Under the pieces are notes generated by a model. The model was not told the origin of the DNA. It made no database searches and was given only the letters and a program-made list of their open reading frames with translations. A stretch of DNA of 64,000 nt from Frankia sp. AgB1.9. GTDB lineage: Bacteria; Actinomycetota; Actinomycetes; Frankiales; Frankiaceae. Positions 8,805 to 18,900 of the stretch are shown here, in pieces. Made by a program: the position numbers and the translations under genes. The stretch covers positions 41,400 to 105,399 of the forward strand of contig NZ_JADWYX010000017.1 of assembly GCF_016786355.1 (NCBI RefSeq). The letters are read 5' to 3'. Position 1 is the first letter of the stretch; each line of letters opens with the position of its first letter.

Positions 8805-9101
8805 ATGGCGAACATCCAGGTCGACTATGAGGCCATCCGTTCAACGGCGACCGCGCTGTCCCGCGCGCACACCGACATGGAAGGCCAGCTGACGACGCTC
8901 AAAGGCCTGATCGACAACCTGGTGACCAGCGGCTTCATCACCGATCAGGCCTCCGGCCGGTTCCATGAGGCGTATGTCAGCTGGGACACCGGAACCCGCC
9001 AGGCCATGAGCGGTCTGACCGGCATGAGCCGGTTCCTCACCGACGCCATCTCCCAGCACGAGCAGCTCGACGTGACCCTCGGTCAGGCCGCGGGCGGGTA
9101 G
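8805..9101 (+). CDS. WXG100-family type VII secretion protein
   Basis: A 98-residue protein, exactly the WXG100 length. MANIQVDYEAIRSTATAL starts the first helix; the hairpin has SGFITDQASGRF in place of the Trp-x-Gly turn, a variant common in actinobacteria, followed by a second long helix. Such proteins are exported as helical dimers by the EccC-driven ESX system. The next gene, a RHS toxin, starts 31 bp downstream, so this is the probable secretion partner of that toxin. Confidence 0.8.
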   Translation: MANIQVDYEAIRSTATALSRAHTDMEGQLTTLKGLIDNLVTSGFITDQASGRFHEAYVSWDTGTRQAMSGLTGMSRFLTDAISQHEQLDVTLGQAAGG

Positions 9102-9131
9102 CCGACCGCCCGCGGGAGTGGGGAGCACCGG

Positions 9132-12100
9132 ATGAGCAGCGACTGGCAGGTGCTGGGCCTCGACGCCGATCCGACACCGGGAGACCCTGAGGCCGTCCAT
9201 GCGCTTGCCACCCGGTTGGGGCGCAACGCGACGACGGCCGACGACGGAACCCGACGGCTGCGCACGGTCGCGGCCGGGGGCGGCGACCTGGCGATGCGGG
9301 GCGACTACGCGGCCAGCTACACCGGCGCGTTCGACGATCTCCCGGGCCAGCTGGCCAAGCTTGCCCGTGCCTACCGCGACTGCGGCACGGCGCTGTCCGC
9401 CTACGCCACCACGCTCGGGCGCGCGAAGTCCCAGGCCGGCGCCGCGCTACGACAGGGCCTCGACGCCCATACCCGCTACCAGGGCGCGATCGCCCGGGTC
9501 CAGACGATGCTGCCGGCCGAGCGGGCGCTGCTGCTGTGGCCGAACGACGAGCTCAGCCCGGGCTCGATCGCGGCCGCGACCGCCGACCTGACGGTGCCGA
9601 ACGTGGCCGACCAGGTGCGGGTGGTCGCCCGGCAGGGCGAGGACGCCCGCCACGACCGTGACCTCGCGGCCCGGTTGGCCCGGGACGCCGCCAGCCTGCG
9701 CGGCGGCGCGGCCAGGACCTGCGCCGACGGGATCGACACCGCGCTGCGGGACAGCGGGATCAAGAACCGGCCTTGGTACCTCAAGGCGTGGGACAGCACC
9801 CGCCACGTCGTCACCGAGCCGTTCACGTCCTGGCACAACTTCGTCGGGTTCTGCGCTGACGTCGCACTCGTCGTGGGCGTCGCGGCGATGGTGATCTCCG
9901 GTCCGGCCGGCTGGATCCTCGGTGCCGTCGTGTTGGGCGCGGGCGCCGTCGTGCTCACGGACGCGCTGCGCCGATATGGCCGCGGCCAGGCATCGCTCGG
10001 CGAGGTGCTGATAGACGCGGTCGGCGTCATCCCCGGTGGCCGAGGCGCGGCCGAGGGCGCGCGCGGGCTCGGTGAGGCCGCACGGGCCGTCCGCGCGGGC
10101 CGCGGCGGTTCGCGGATCGTGACCGCGGCCCTGCGCGCGGGACGGGCGCGGCCGCTGGCGACCCTTGGCCGCCGGCTCGGGACCGCCACGCCACGCGGCC
10201 TGGAGGAGGCCGGCCGGATCCGCGGTCCGCTGCGGCGCGCGGAGGTGTACGCGAAGGGGGCCTGGTGCCGGGTCACCGGCCGCGACCCGATCGACCTGGC
10301 CAGCGGCCAGATGATCCTCGACCAGGACGACGTCGAGCTACCCGGCGTCCTGTCGTGGACGCTGCGGCGCACCTATCAGTCGGGCTACACCGCCGGCCGC
10401 TGGTTCGGCGCCGGCTGGAGCTCCACGGTGGACCTGCGGTTGGAGGTCGACGCCGTCGGCGTCTGCTTCGCGGCGGCGGACGGGGTCACGCTCGCTTTCC
10501 CGCATCCGACGCCGGGCGGACCCCCCGTGCTGCCCGAGGCGGGGCCACGGCTGGAGCTGGCGCTCGACGAGGCCGGCCATTACACGATCCTGGACGCGGC
10601 CGCCGGCCACAGCTACCGGTTCGCGGTTCCCGCCGACGGCCAGCGCGAGGTGGCGTTGCCGCTGGCCGCGGTCGTCGACCGCAACGGCAACCGGATCGAG
10701 CTCGGCTACGACGCCGACGGCGACCTCGCCCAGCTCAGCCATTCCGGCGGCTACCAGCTCACCGTGCGGACCGACGGCCACCGGATCGTGGCCGTCGGCG
10801 CCGCAACGGCCGAGGGCGAGCAGACTCTGGTCCGCTACGGCTACGACGCGACCGGCCAGCTCACCCAGGTGATCAACTCGTCGGGCCGGGCGCTGCGGTT
10901 CGACTACGACCCCGACGGTCGGATCGTCCGCTGGCTCGATCGCAACGGCACCGAGTACCGCTACACCTACGACGCCACCGGCCGGGTCGTGCGTACCGCC
11001 GGCTCGGACGACTACCTCGCCGGAACACTCGCCTACGACGACGAACGCCACGTCACGACGGAGACGAACTCCCTGGGGCAGGTCACCGCGCACCACTTCA
11101 CCGATCGGCTGCGCCCCGCGCGCCAGGTCGACCCGCTCGGCAGGGTGACCACCTTCGGCTGGGACCGCTTCGACAACCGGACGACTGTCACCGATCCCCT
11201 CGGCCGCACGGTGCGCTGCCGCTACGACGACGTCGGCAACCTCGTCGCGGTCGAGCGGCCGGATGGCACCCGAACCACGACGACCTGGAACGCGCAGCGC
11301 CGGCCGCTGGCATCCGTGGACGCCGACGGCGCCCGCTGGGAGCGCGAGTACGACATCCGCGGCAACCTGATCGCCGTCGTCGACCCGACCGGTGCCCGCA
11401 CCGAACTCGTCCACGACGACCGTGGCCGGCTGATCGCGGTCACCGACGCCCTCGGCCAGCTGACCCAGGTCGAGACCGACGCCGCCGGCCTGCCGATCGC
11501 CGTGATCGACCCGGCCGGCGCGGTCACCACCTGGGACCGTGACGCCCTCGGCCGCGTGGTCGCGACGACCGACCCGCTCGGCGGCGTCACCCGCCTCTCC
11601 TGGACACCCGAGGGCAAGCTGGCCAGCCGCAGTTTCCCCGACGGGACCGCCGACGCCTACCGGTACGACCCGGAGGGAAACCTCGTCGAACAGGTCGATC
11701 CGGCCGGCTTCACCACCCGCACCGAGTACACCCATTTCGATCTTCCGACGGTGTGCACGAGCCCCAACGGCAGCCGGATGGCCTACGGCTACGACACCGA
11801 ACTCCGGCTGACCAGCGTCACCAACCCGCAGGGACTGCGCTGGAGCTACGAGTACGACGCCGCCGGCCAGCTCGTCGCCGAGACCGACTTCAACGGCCGA
11901 ACGATCCGCTACGGCTACGACGCCGCCAGCCAGCTGATCGAGCGGACAAACGGCGCTGGCGAGACCGTCACCTTCGCCCGGGACTCGTGTGGGGACATCG
12001 TCGCTAGATCCGGTCCGGGCGGCGTCACCACGTTCGCCTACGACGCCGGCGGCCGAGTCGTACGTGCCACCAGCCCGGACGCCGAGGTCGTCTTCGAGCG

Positions 12101-13847
12101 CGACGTCCTCGGCCGTGTCACCGCGGAGAGCTGCGACGGGCGCCGCCTGACGTCGCGATACGACCCGTTGGGCCACCGAACCCGGCGCACCACCCCGTCG
12201 GGCGCCGTCAGCGCCTGGGAACACGACGCCGCCGGCCGCCCGCTGACGCTGCGCACGGCCGGCCAGCTCCTGACGTTCACCCATGACGCGGCCGGGCACG
12301 AGCTCGAACGCCACCTCGCCCGCGACGCCCCCGGCGGCGCCGAGGTCCTGCTCGCCCAGCGGTGGGACGCGAGGGATCAGCTCCGCTCCCAGGCGCTGGT
12401 CGCCGGTCCGGCTGGCTTTGCCGGCCCGGGCCTCGCGGAGCCTGGGCAGCCGCCCGGCACCTCCAGGCTTCTGCAACGCCGCGACTTCACCTACACCTCG
12501 GACGGCTACCTCGCCGAGACCGACGATCTCCTGGCCGGCGTGCGCCACTTCGAGCTCGACGCGATGCGCCGCGTCACCGCCGTCCGGGGCGCCGCCTGGG
12601 CGGAGCGCTACGCCTACGACCCGGCCGGCAACCTCACGGGCGCCGCGTGGCCGGCGTCTGTCGACCCCGACACCGCCGACGAACAGGGCGAGCGCCGTTA
12701 TGACGGCACGCTGATCCGTCAGGCTGGCACGACCCGCTACGAGCACGACGCGCAAGGCCGGGTAACCCTGCGCCAGCAGCTCCACGCCCCCGGGGAAACC
12801 GACGAGTGGCGGTACACCTGGGACGCCGACGATCGCCTGACCGCCGTCACCACCCCCGACGGCACCGTCTGGCAATACCGCTACGACGGCTTCGGCCGCC
12901 GCATTGCCAAACAACGTCTCAGCAGCGCCGGCGACATCATCGAACAGATCACCTTCGTCTGGGATGGCCTCGTACTCGCCGAACAGCACCACACGGTCCA
13001 TACCGCGCAGGGCGAAACCGGCGGCCCGGCTACCGCGACAACGGTCACCACCTGGGACTGGGAACCCAACACGTTCCGACCTCTCACCCAGTCCGAACGC
13101 CACCCCACCGGCGGCCAAGCCCCTTCTGCGAGCTCTCGGCCAGACGACCCCGATCAGGCCTGGTACGACGCCCGGTTCCACGCCATCATCACCGACCTGA
13201 TCGGCACCCCAACCGAGCTGGTCGACCCCGACGGGCGCCTAGCCTGGCACTCCCACTCGACGCTCTGGGGCGTCTCCCCACCATCCACCCCGACCACGAC
13301 CGACTGCCCGCTACGCTTCCCCGGCCAGTACCACGACCCCGAAACCGGCCTCAACTACAACTTCCACCGCTATTACGACCCAGCGACAGCGCGTTACGGG
13401 ACGTCCGACGCATTGGGACTCTCCCCTTCATCCAATCCTTGGACCTACGTAACGAACCCGCAAATTTGGCTGGACCCCTTCGGACTTGCTCCATGCAAGG
13501 ATTTCCTCCACGCATTCGGCAACGCACAAGGACCTCGAGCCCCTCGTCTCGGGAAAGATTTCGACGTCAGCCCCGACGGCATGATAATTCCACAGGAACC
13601 CCCCGAGGTGAAAGGGGCCTCAACATTCGCAGACGTCACGAATGTGCCGGTGCGTGGAATATATCATTCCATACCCGCCGACACCCCGATGCCAGATGGG
13701 ATCGGACTCATTCGAGATGGCAGAGATGCCGGCGGCATACACTTTCCGACCCACGCAAGCATATATCCAACAAAACCGATGAAACCAGAAGATTTTGTAG
13801 ATAAATTCCTCGGGCTACCCTGGAAACGCGCCGGAAGAAAGAACTAG
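9132..13847 (+). CDS. RHS/YD-repeat polymorphic toxin with Tse2-like C-terminal tip
   Basis: A 1571-residue protein. Layout: N-terminal helical, WXG/LXG-like part (res ~1-200); a hydrophobic stretch (~237-277, VVGVAAMVISGPAGWILGAV); a DUF6531-type region beginning DPIDLASGQM (~380-465); more than 20 RHS/YD repeats (~515-1400); the RHS core end RFPGQYHDPETGLNYNFHRY; and the DPFGLAP boundary at ~1448. The last ~117 residues are the variable toxin. They contain DGMIIPQ, GASTFADV, IPADTPMPDGI and HASIYPTKPMKPEDF, an arrangement that matches the Tse2 type (putative ADP-ribosyltransferase fold, with its HYTIMPAKPM motif). From about 13390 the DNA is visibly more A/T-rich. The toxin is probably delivered through T7SS. 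Toxin family assigned from memory of motifs only. Confidence 0.85.
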   Translation: MSSDWQVLGLDADPTPGDPEAVHALATRLGRNATTADDGTRRLRTVAAGGGDLAMRGDYAASYTGAFDDLPGQLAKLARAYRDCGTALSAYATTLGRAKSQAGAALRQGLDAHTRYQGAIARVQTMLPAERALLLWPNDELSPGSIAAATADLTVPNVADQVRVVARQGEDARHDRDLAARLARDAASLRGGAARTCADGIDTALRDSGIKNRPWYLKAWDSTRHVVTEPFTSWHNFVGFCADVALVVGVAAMVISGPAGWILGAVVLGAGAVVLTDALRRYGRGQASLGEVLIDAVGVIPGGRGAAEGARGLGEAARAVRAGRGGSRIVTAALRAGRARPLATLGRRLGTATPRGLEEAGRIRGPLRRAEVYAKGAWCRVTGRDPIDLASGQMILDQDDVELPGVLSWTLRRTYQSGYTAGRWFGAGWSSTVDLRLEVDAVGVCFAAADGVTLAFPHPTPGGPPVLPEAGPRLELALDEAGHYTILDAAAGHSYRFAVPADGQREVALPLAAVVDRNGNRIELGYDADGDLAQLSHSGGYQLTVRTDGHRIVAVGAATAEGEQTLVRYGYDATGQLTQVINSSGRALRFDYDPDGRIVRWLDRNGTEYRYTYDATGRVVRTAGSDDYLAGTLAYDDERHVTTETNSLGQVTAHHFTDRLRPARQVDPLGRVTTFGWDRFDNRTTVTDPLGRTVRCRYDDVGNLVAVERPDGTRTTTTWNAQRRPLASVDADGARWEREYDIRGNLIAVVDPTGARTELVHDDRGRLIAVTDALGQLTQVETDAAGLPIAVIDPAGAVTTWDRDALGRVVATTDPLGGVTRLSWTPEGKLASRSFPDGTADAYRYDPEGNLVEQVDPAGFTTRTEYTHFDLPTVCTSPNGSRMAYGYDTELRLTSVTNPQGLRWSYEYDAAGQLVAETDFNGRTIRYGYDAASQLIERTNGAGETVTFARDSCGDIVARSGPGGVTTFAYDAGGRVVRATSPDAEVVFERDVLGRVTAESCDGRRLTSRYDPLGHRTRRTTPSGAVSAWEHDAAGRPLTLRTAGQLLTFTHDAAGHELERHLARDAPGGAEVLLAQRWDARDQLRSQALVAGPAGFAGPGLAEPGQPPGTSRLLQRRDFTYTSDGYLAETDDLLAGVRHFELDAMRRVTAVRGAAWAERYAYDPAGNLTGAAWPASVDPDTADEQGERRYDGTLIRQAGTTRYEHDAQGRVTLRQQLHAPGETDEWRYTWDADDRLTAVTTPDGTVWQYRYDGFGRRIAKQRLSSAGDIIEQITFVWDGLVLAEQHHTVHTAQGETGGPATATTVTTWDWEPNTFRPLTQSERHPTGGQAPSASSRPDDPDQAWYDARFHAIITDLIGTPTELVDPDGRLAWHSHSTLWGVSPPSTPTTTDCPLRFPGQYHDPETGLNYNFHRYYDPATARYGTSDALGLSPSSNPWTYVTNPQIWLDPFGLAPCKDFLHAFGNAQGPRAPRLGKDFDVSPDGMIIPQEPPEVKGASTFADVTNVPVRGIYHSIPADTPMPDGIGLIRDGRDAGGIHFPTHASIYPTKPMKPEDFVDKFLGLPWKRAGRKN

Positions 13848-13848
13848 A

Positions 13849-14337
13849 ATGGAACCCTGGGAAGACCTGGTGGAAGCCGAGAACGCGTTCATTGCTGCGA
13901 GGATGCGACTATTCAAGGTCGACATCAAATCCCAGCTTCGGCAGGCGCTCGGAACTCGGCGAGGGCGGGCTACCGCATTGCGGGTACTACACGAAGGTCC
14001 AGAATCACTAACGATGGACCTTATCGACGATGTCTTTGATGCGGCGATCGGCGCCACCGATGACATCCTATTTGCGCGGGACGCTCTTCGTCGCGTCGAC
14101 CCGGGGTGGCTGGCTATCGCATTGCGCCCCCTCATCGCGAGACATTTCATGGAGCCGACAGAGCCAATCGATTGGCTCGACTACAGATGCGTGGCCGACC
14201 TCCTAGATGATCTCAAGCAGATCAACCTTCTCAACATCTTCATCAAGTGGGCATCAGAGGTCGATGACCCCGAGGTACAGGACGTTGTGGACGACTATCG
14301 CGACCTACCCGGCCAGGAGAACTCGGAGAGCCTGTAG
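13849..14337 (+). CDS. Probable immunity protein for the RHS/Tse2-like toxin
   Basis: A 162-residue acidic, helical protein beginning 1 nt after the toxin stop. No recognised domain; the alternating helices (e.g. DLIDDVFDAAIGATDDILFARDALRRVD, split here only by size) suggest a HEAT-like or Imm-type all-alpha fold. It shares the AT-richer composition of the toxin tip, as expected if tip and immunity gene move together. The function is inferred from position: no signal peptide is seen, so it would protect in the cytoplasm. Confidence 0.6.
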   Translation: MEPWEDLVEAENAFIAARMRLFKVDIKSQLRQALGTRRGRATALRVLHEGPESLTMDLIDDVFDAAIGATDDILFARDALRRVDPGWLAIALRPLIARHFMEPTEPIDWLDYRCVADLLDDLKQINLLNIFIKWASEVDDPEVQDVVDDYRDLPGQENSESL

Positions 14338-14452
14338 CAACACACAGGCCAAGCCTCGACGAGTTCGCTGCGGTAGTGAACGTAGTCGAAGAATCGCTTC
14401 GACTGGTCGACATGATCTTGTGTCGCTGCCGGTGCGTCGAGACGTGCCGGGT

Positions 14453-15388
14453 TTAGGGGACAGCGCAGGTGGAACGGGAGCAGCGGCGTGGAGAGGATGA
14501 CCAACCGGCGCGTTGGAGGAGGATCGCGACCTCTGCGGCGACATCGCAGGGGGTTTCGAAGATCGCGGCCGAGCCGTAGCGCAGTGGCTGGTCGCCGACC
14601 AGTATCGCCTCGTTGTCGGCGCGACGGTCACGCGTCTGCGCATGAGCTGGATGGGCTATCGCGCCGTCGAGTTCCACTCGAAGGCGGTACTCGCGGTAGA
14701 ACACGTCGTCCCGCCGGTGGCCTCCTCTACGAGGTCGAGCAGCCTGGCGTTCGGCGGAAGGCAGAGCGTGGGCTCGCTCGACGTCACGCAGGTACCTGAC
14801 TTCCAGCAACGAATGGCAGCCCAACTCGACGTCTTGCGCTGCGGCCGCCAGTGGGGCCCGCCAGCGCATCTTCGGCCGTACGTCCATCGTGCCTTTAAGA
14901 CGCTCGGCGGTCGTGAGCCGGGCACCGACAGCTCGCGCCAACCAGCTGATCGCCTCGTCGAGATTCCGGGAACATTGGGTCAGGTCGACGACAGCCTCTT
15001 CGAATCGGCTCTGCGGCGGACTTTTCACCGGATGCCGGGCCAAAGTGCTTCGATGGCTCCGATGCATCCGAACTCCGGCGACCGGGCGAGGGCTACGCGG
15101 ATGCGGCACAGTGACATGGATAATTGGACTTGGTCGGTCTACTAGCCCCGTCAATTCTGCCACCGTGTAGTGGCTGAGCATCGCTCCCTCGCCAGCCTGC
15201 AGCACGGCCGCCCAGAGCTGGGCTTCGCGGGGTAGCGGGCCACTAAACGTGGCATAAATCCCTGGGAAAACACACGACCAGCGACCCCCGGAAATATTGG
15301 CCCTAATATGACCCCGAGTGACCCCACTCCCGAGCGCCTGTTCCAGACTGATGATTCCGCATTGCAACCCGACCAGCTCCTCGACCAT
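14453..15388 (-). CDS. AbiEi-like N-terminal HTH plus DUF559-type nuclease-fold protein
   Basis: A 311-residue protein. The N-terminus (QCGIISLEQALGSGVTRGHI, then GVYATFSGPL-like segment) matches the winged-helix of AbiEi-type antitoxin proteins. The C-terminal half carries the DUF559/Vsr-like endonuclease fold: LLEVRYLRDVE with a conserved Glu, YRLRVELDGAIAH with Glu and Asp, RDRRADN. The ATG at 15388 is chosen because the frame upstream runs through a perfect hairpin; GTG 15412 is possible. Such genes are abundant in actinobacteria, function unproven (regulator or nuclease). It lies between the immunity gene and EccC but runs opposite to the toxin. Confidence 0.65.
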   Translation of the reverse strand: MVEELVGLQCGIISLEQALGSGVTRGHIRANISGGRWSCVFPGIYATFSGPLPREAQLWAAVLQAGEGAMLSHYTVAELTGLVDRPSPIIHVTVPHPRSPRPVAGVRMHRSHRSTLARHPVKSPPQSRFEEAVVDLTQCSRNLDEAISWLARAVGARLTTAERLKGTMDVRPKMRWRAPLAAAAQDVELGCHSLLEVRYLRDVERAHALPSAERQAARPRRGGHRRDDVFYREYRLRVELDGAIAHPAHAQTRDRRADNEAILVGDQPLRYGSAAIFETPCDVAAEVAILLQRAGWSSSPRRCSRSTCAVP

Positions 15389-15471
15389 CCACCCAGAATG
15401 CTTGTCTTCCACCGCCGATACAACCAAGCAGGCCAATCTGTGGAAACCGCGCCCCCTGTGGACAGGCCGGC

Positions 15472-15529
15472 TTCGTGATCGGGTGGATTCGGGGTCGCCA
15501 GGGCTACCCCGAATCCACCCGATCACGAA
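15472..15529. repeat. Perfect 24-bp inverted repeat with 10-nt loop
   Basis: 15472-15495 and 15506-15529 are exact reverse complements. The outer ends read TTCGTGATC / GATCACGAA. It lies about 85 bp upstream of the DUF559-type gene, in the 577-bp gap 15389-15964. Could form a very stable cruciform or hairpin, or be a REP-type element. Confidence 0.85.
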
Positions 15530-15772
15530 AATGCCAGCCGGCGTTGCTCTGCGGTCGGTGGCCAGGTCGGTCACGCAGCCCATCCAATCGGTCGGCCAAC
15601 AACCAGTCGCTCGGCCTAACCCGGCCGCTCGACCCAGAACCGGCCGTTCGGCCCAATTCGGCCGCCCGGCGCGTTCGATCGATCGGCCCACTGCGCCGGA
15701 GCCCGAGGTTCGTGTGGAGCGAGACCTCGAGTGCCGCATCTGACGAGGTCGGCCTCGTCCCTAGACCGGCAA

Positions 15773-15845
15773 GATCGCTGTTTTCGCCCTCGCGTGGCTG
15801 TAACTAGGACGGTTTTGTGACCACGTGAGAGCCAAAACGGCGATC
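15773..15845. repeat. Long imperfect hairpin (GATCGC family), downstream of EccC-like gene
   Basis: GATCGCTGTTTTCGCCCT at the left pairs with the complement of the segment ending at 15845; CGTGG/CCACG extends the stem. It has the same outer GATCGC.GTTT pattern as 3551. It follows the end of the minus-strand EccC-like gene by about 120 bp and could terminate it. Confidence 0.7.
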
Positions 15846-15964
15846 AAGCCAGCGGCTGGCCTGGCCGGACCCGGCACTGGGAATTTTCCGCGCATTTCGG
15901 CCATGCGGGCGACGCCGCCCGTATTGACCAAGATCCAGATTGAGCTCAGTCCAGCGCTACTGGG

Positions 15965-18900
15965 TCAGGTTGCGAGCTGGATCAAGGTTGCGGTTCCGCG
16001 GATGGTGAGGTAGGCCCGGCCTGGCGGGGTGGGGAAGAGTTGGTCGGGTTCGAGGCGGAGGTTGTGTTCGCGGGCGGTGTGCGGGGAGGTCGGGGTTAGC
16101 AGGAGGAGGCCGCCGGACGTCCTGATCTCGTTGGTTACCTTGAGCAGGGACCGGCGCTGGCCGTTGAGGATGGGTGTGGCGTCGCCGCACAGGATGAGGG
16201 CTTTGTGGCCGGCTGCGGCTGGGCTAGCGGCTTCTTCGAGCAGGGTGCGGGCATCGGCGAAGTTGACGACCGTCGGCTCGATGGTGAGGTGGTCGCAGTC
16301 GTCCACGATCACGGCGAAACGGCTGTCGCCGAAGGTCTCGGCGGCTTCGCGGAGTTGAGTGTCCTTGACGTCGCCGGCGCGGACGAGGCGGATACCCGGG
16401 TCATCGTTGCCGAGAAGGGCAGGGAGCGGCGATCTTGGCGGCGCGACGACCAGAGCGCCGACGCCGAGACGGCGAAGGCCCTGGACGATGGTCGCGGCCG
16501 CGGTCGTGCGGCCCGAGCCGGGCGGGCCGGAGACGAGCAGGGCGTGCGGTCCCGGACCGAACAGGTCGAGACCGACGGTCGCCACGTCCTTTCCCCCGAT
16601 GCCGAGCGGGAGCCAGGTCGGGGAGGGTGCGGGATGTAGCGCCGGAAGCTCGTCGGATCGCACTCGGGTCGGCATCGACGGAAATTGGCGCGGCAGTCCG
16701 AATGCCAACGGAGCGACCGCGGTCGGCGGCACGAATGCCCGCCGGTGGGTCGCCGACGCGAAGTCGGCCGGTGGACGGACGCCATCCGCGTTGACGGCCG
16801 GGCTGCTCTCGGAACCGCTGGCCATCCCGAGTTGTCGAGCGAAGCCGGCCCGGTCAGGCTCCGGCCTGCGGTCCGGGCCGCGGGCGTCGTCAACGGCAGG
16901 CCCGAGCCTGAGCTGGGTGACGTACTCGGTCAGGCGGGCCGCCGAGAGGTGGGAACGGGCCAGTTGGAGGTGGGTACCGGTCGCGGCGTCGACGGCCCGG
17001 CCGGGGAGGTCGGGCGGGCTCGCGGTGCCGGTCGGGTAGTGCAGTCGGCGCAGTTCCTCTTTGCCAAACGGCAGCAGAAGCCGGCGGGTGAACAAGGCCG
17101 CCGTTCGGCCGCCGGCGAGATCCTGGCCGCCGAGCAGGATGACGTGAACTCCGACCGGTGGTCCGGCCGCGATCACCTCGCGTAGTTCCTGCAACGGGGT
17201 CGTCTCTACGAAATTCGGGTCGGCCCGGTTCTCGAAGTACTCCCAGCCGTCGACGATCAGCACGATCCACGGCCGCCGCCCGCCCCCGCCTGGCCCAGCG
17301 GCCGTGGGCCCGCCCCCGGTGCCGCCATGGCCGGCCGGCCCCGCGCGGGTGGACAGCCGAGTGGTGACCTCTTCGAGCAGCCAGGCGGCCAGTCGGCGGA
17401 TGCGGTCAGGTTCCGCGGTGGAGACGACGGCGCCGCAGTGTGGCAGCGCCCCGTAGGCGTCGAGGCCAGCCGGTTGTCGTTCGATGACGTAGACATGCGC
17501 CTCGTCGGGCCGAAACCGTGCGGCCATACCGGTGATGAGCGCGGCGGCGAGCGTGGTGCGGCCGCTTTGCGGTCCGCCCGCGGCCAGGAGCCGGTCGGTG
17601 CCGGCAAGGTCGAAGACCAGCGGCGGTTGTGCCTGAACGGCCGGCTCGTCGGCCAGGCCGACGGGGATCTCCGTAGCGCCGGCCGGTGTCGTCGCGGCGG
17701 CGGCCAGGTCGGCGATGGTCAGGTCAGCGGGCAACGGTGGCAGCAGCGGCCGGAACGGTGCCGGTAGGTCCGCCCGGGCCGCCGCCTCCTCGATGGCGCG
17801 GATAGTCAGCGTCTGGTCGGTGGCGGCGCCCCCGTGGTCGACCTTCTCCTCTGGCCGCGGCAGGCCGAGCGCGCCCCAGTCGACCACGCGGACCCGGGCA
17901 GGGGGCGCGCCGTCGGCGGGGGGCGGGTCGCCGAGGTAGCCAGACTGGAACGGCCGCGGCGCGCGGGTCTCGTCCTTGGTGAAGAGGATCATGCCGCGTC
18001 CGCGCAGGCGGCCCGGGATGGCCGCCGCATCGGGAACACCGAGGACCTCGACGCTGTCAGCCGGCTCGTTCTGCCGCAGGGTGATCCGCAGGTCGATGTT
18101 GTTCTTCAGCTCGGCGGAGAGCTTTCCCTGCAGCGACTGGGTCGCCAGTACCAGGTGCATGCCCAGCGATCGCCCCTTGCCAGCGACGTTGACCAACTCA
18201 CGCAGAAAGTCTGGCGAGGTCTCCAGCACCCGGGCGAACTCGTCGAACACCAGCACAAGCCGCGGCAACGGCGCCGTCGGGCGGCCACTACGTCGGGCAC
18301 GCCAGTACTCGTCGATCTCGCCGCCGTGCCGCGCGAGGAGCCGTTCCCGCCGGTGGACCTCGGCTCGGACCGAGGCGAGCACGCGCCGGGCGGCCGCCTG
18401 GTCGAACACGTCGGCCGGCGTCTCCCCGGTCGAGCGCAGCAGCGCGACCACATGGGGGCAGTTCTCGAAGGGCAGGAACGCGCTGCCGCCCTTGAAGTCG
18501 ATGAGCACCAGGTTCAGCTCGTCCGGCGTGTTCGCCAGCAGCAGGGACGTCACCAGCGTCTGCAGCAGGATGCTCTTGCCCGCGCCGGTCGCGCCGCCGA
18601 GCATGGTGTGCGGTCCCTGGCCGGCAAGGTCGATGGTGACGGGCCCGTCGGCGTCGGCGCCGAGAACGACGCGGGTGGTCGGTCCCGGCGCGGCGGCCCA
18701 CAGCTCGGCGACGGCGCCGGCGCTCGGCCGTTGGATGCCGACCAGGTCGAGGAGCCGGACCTGCCTGGGAATGCTTGCCGTTGTGCCGCCGAGGCTCAGC
18801 CGGTCCCGCATCGGCGCGATCGCGCGGGCGAGCTCCTCGGCCAGCTCGGTGTCGAGCCCCTCGGCGACACCGTGTAACGGCGGCTCGCCCCGCCCGCGTG

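Noticed and set aside
10338..13181. 947-codon minus-strand open frame inside the RHS gene
   Set aside because: Long antisense frame caused by high-GC codon bias; no family pattern, and the RHS gene on the other strand is certain.
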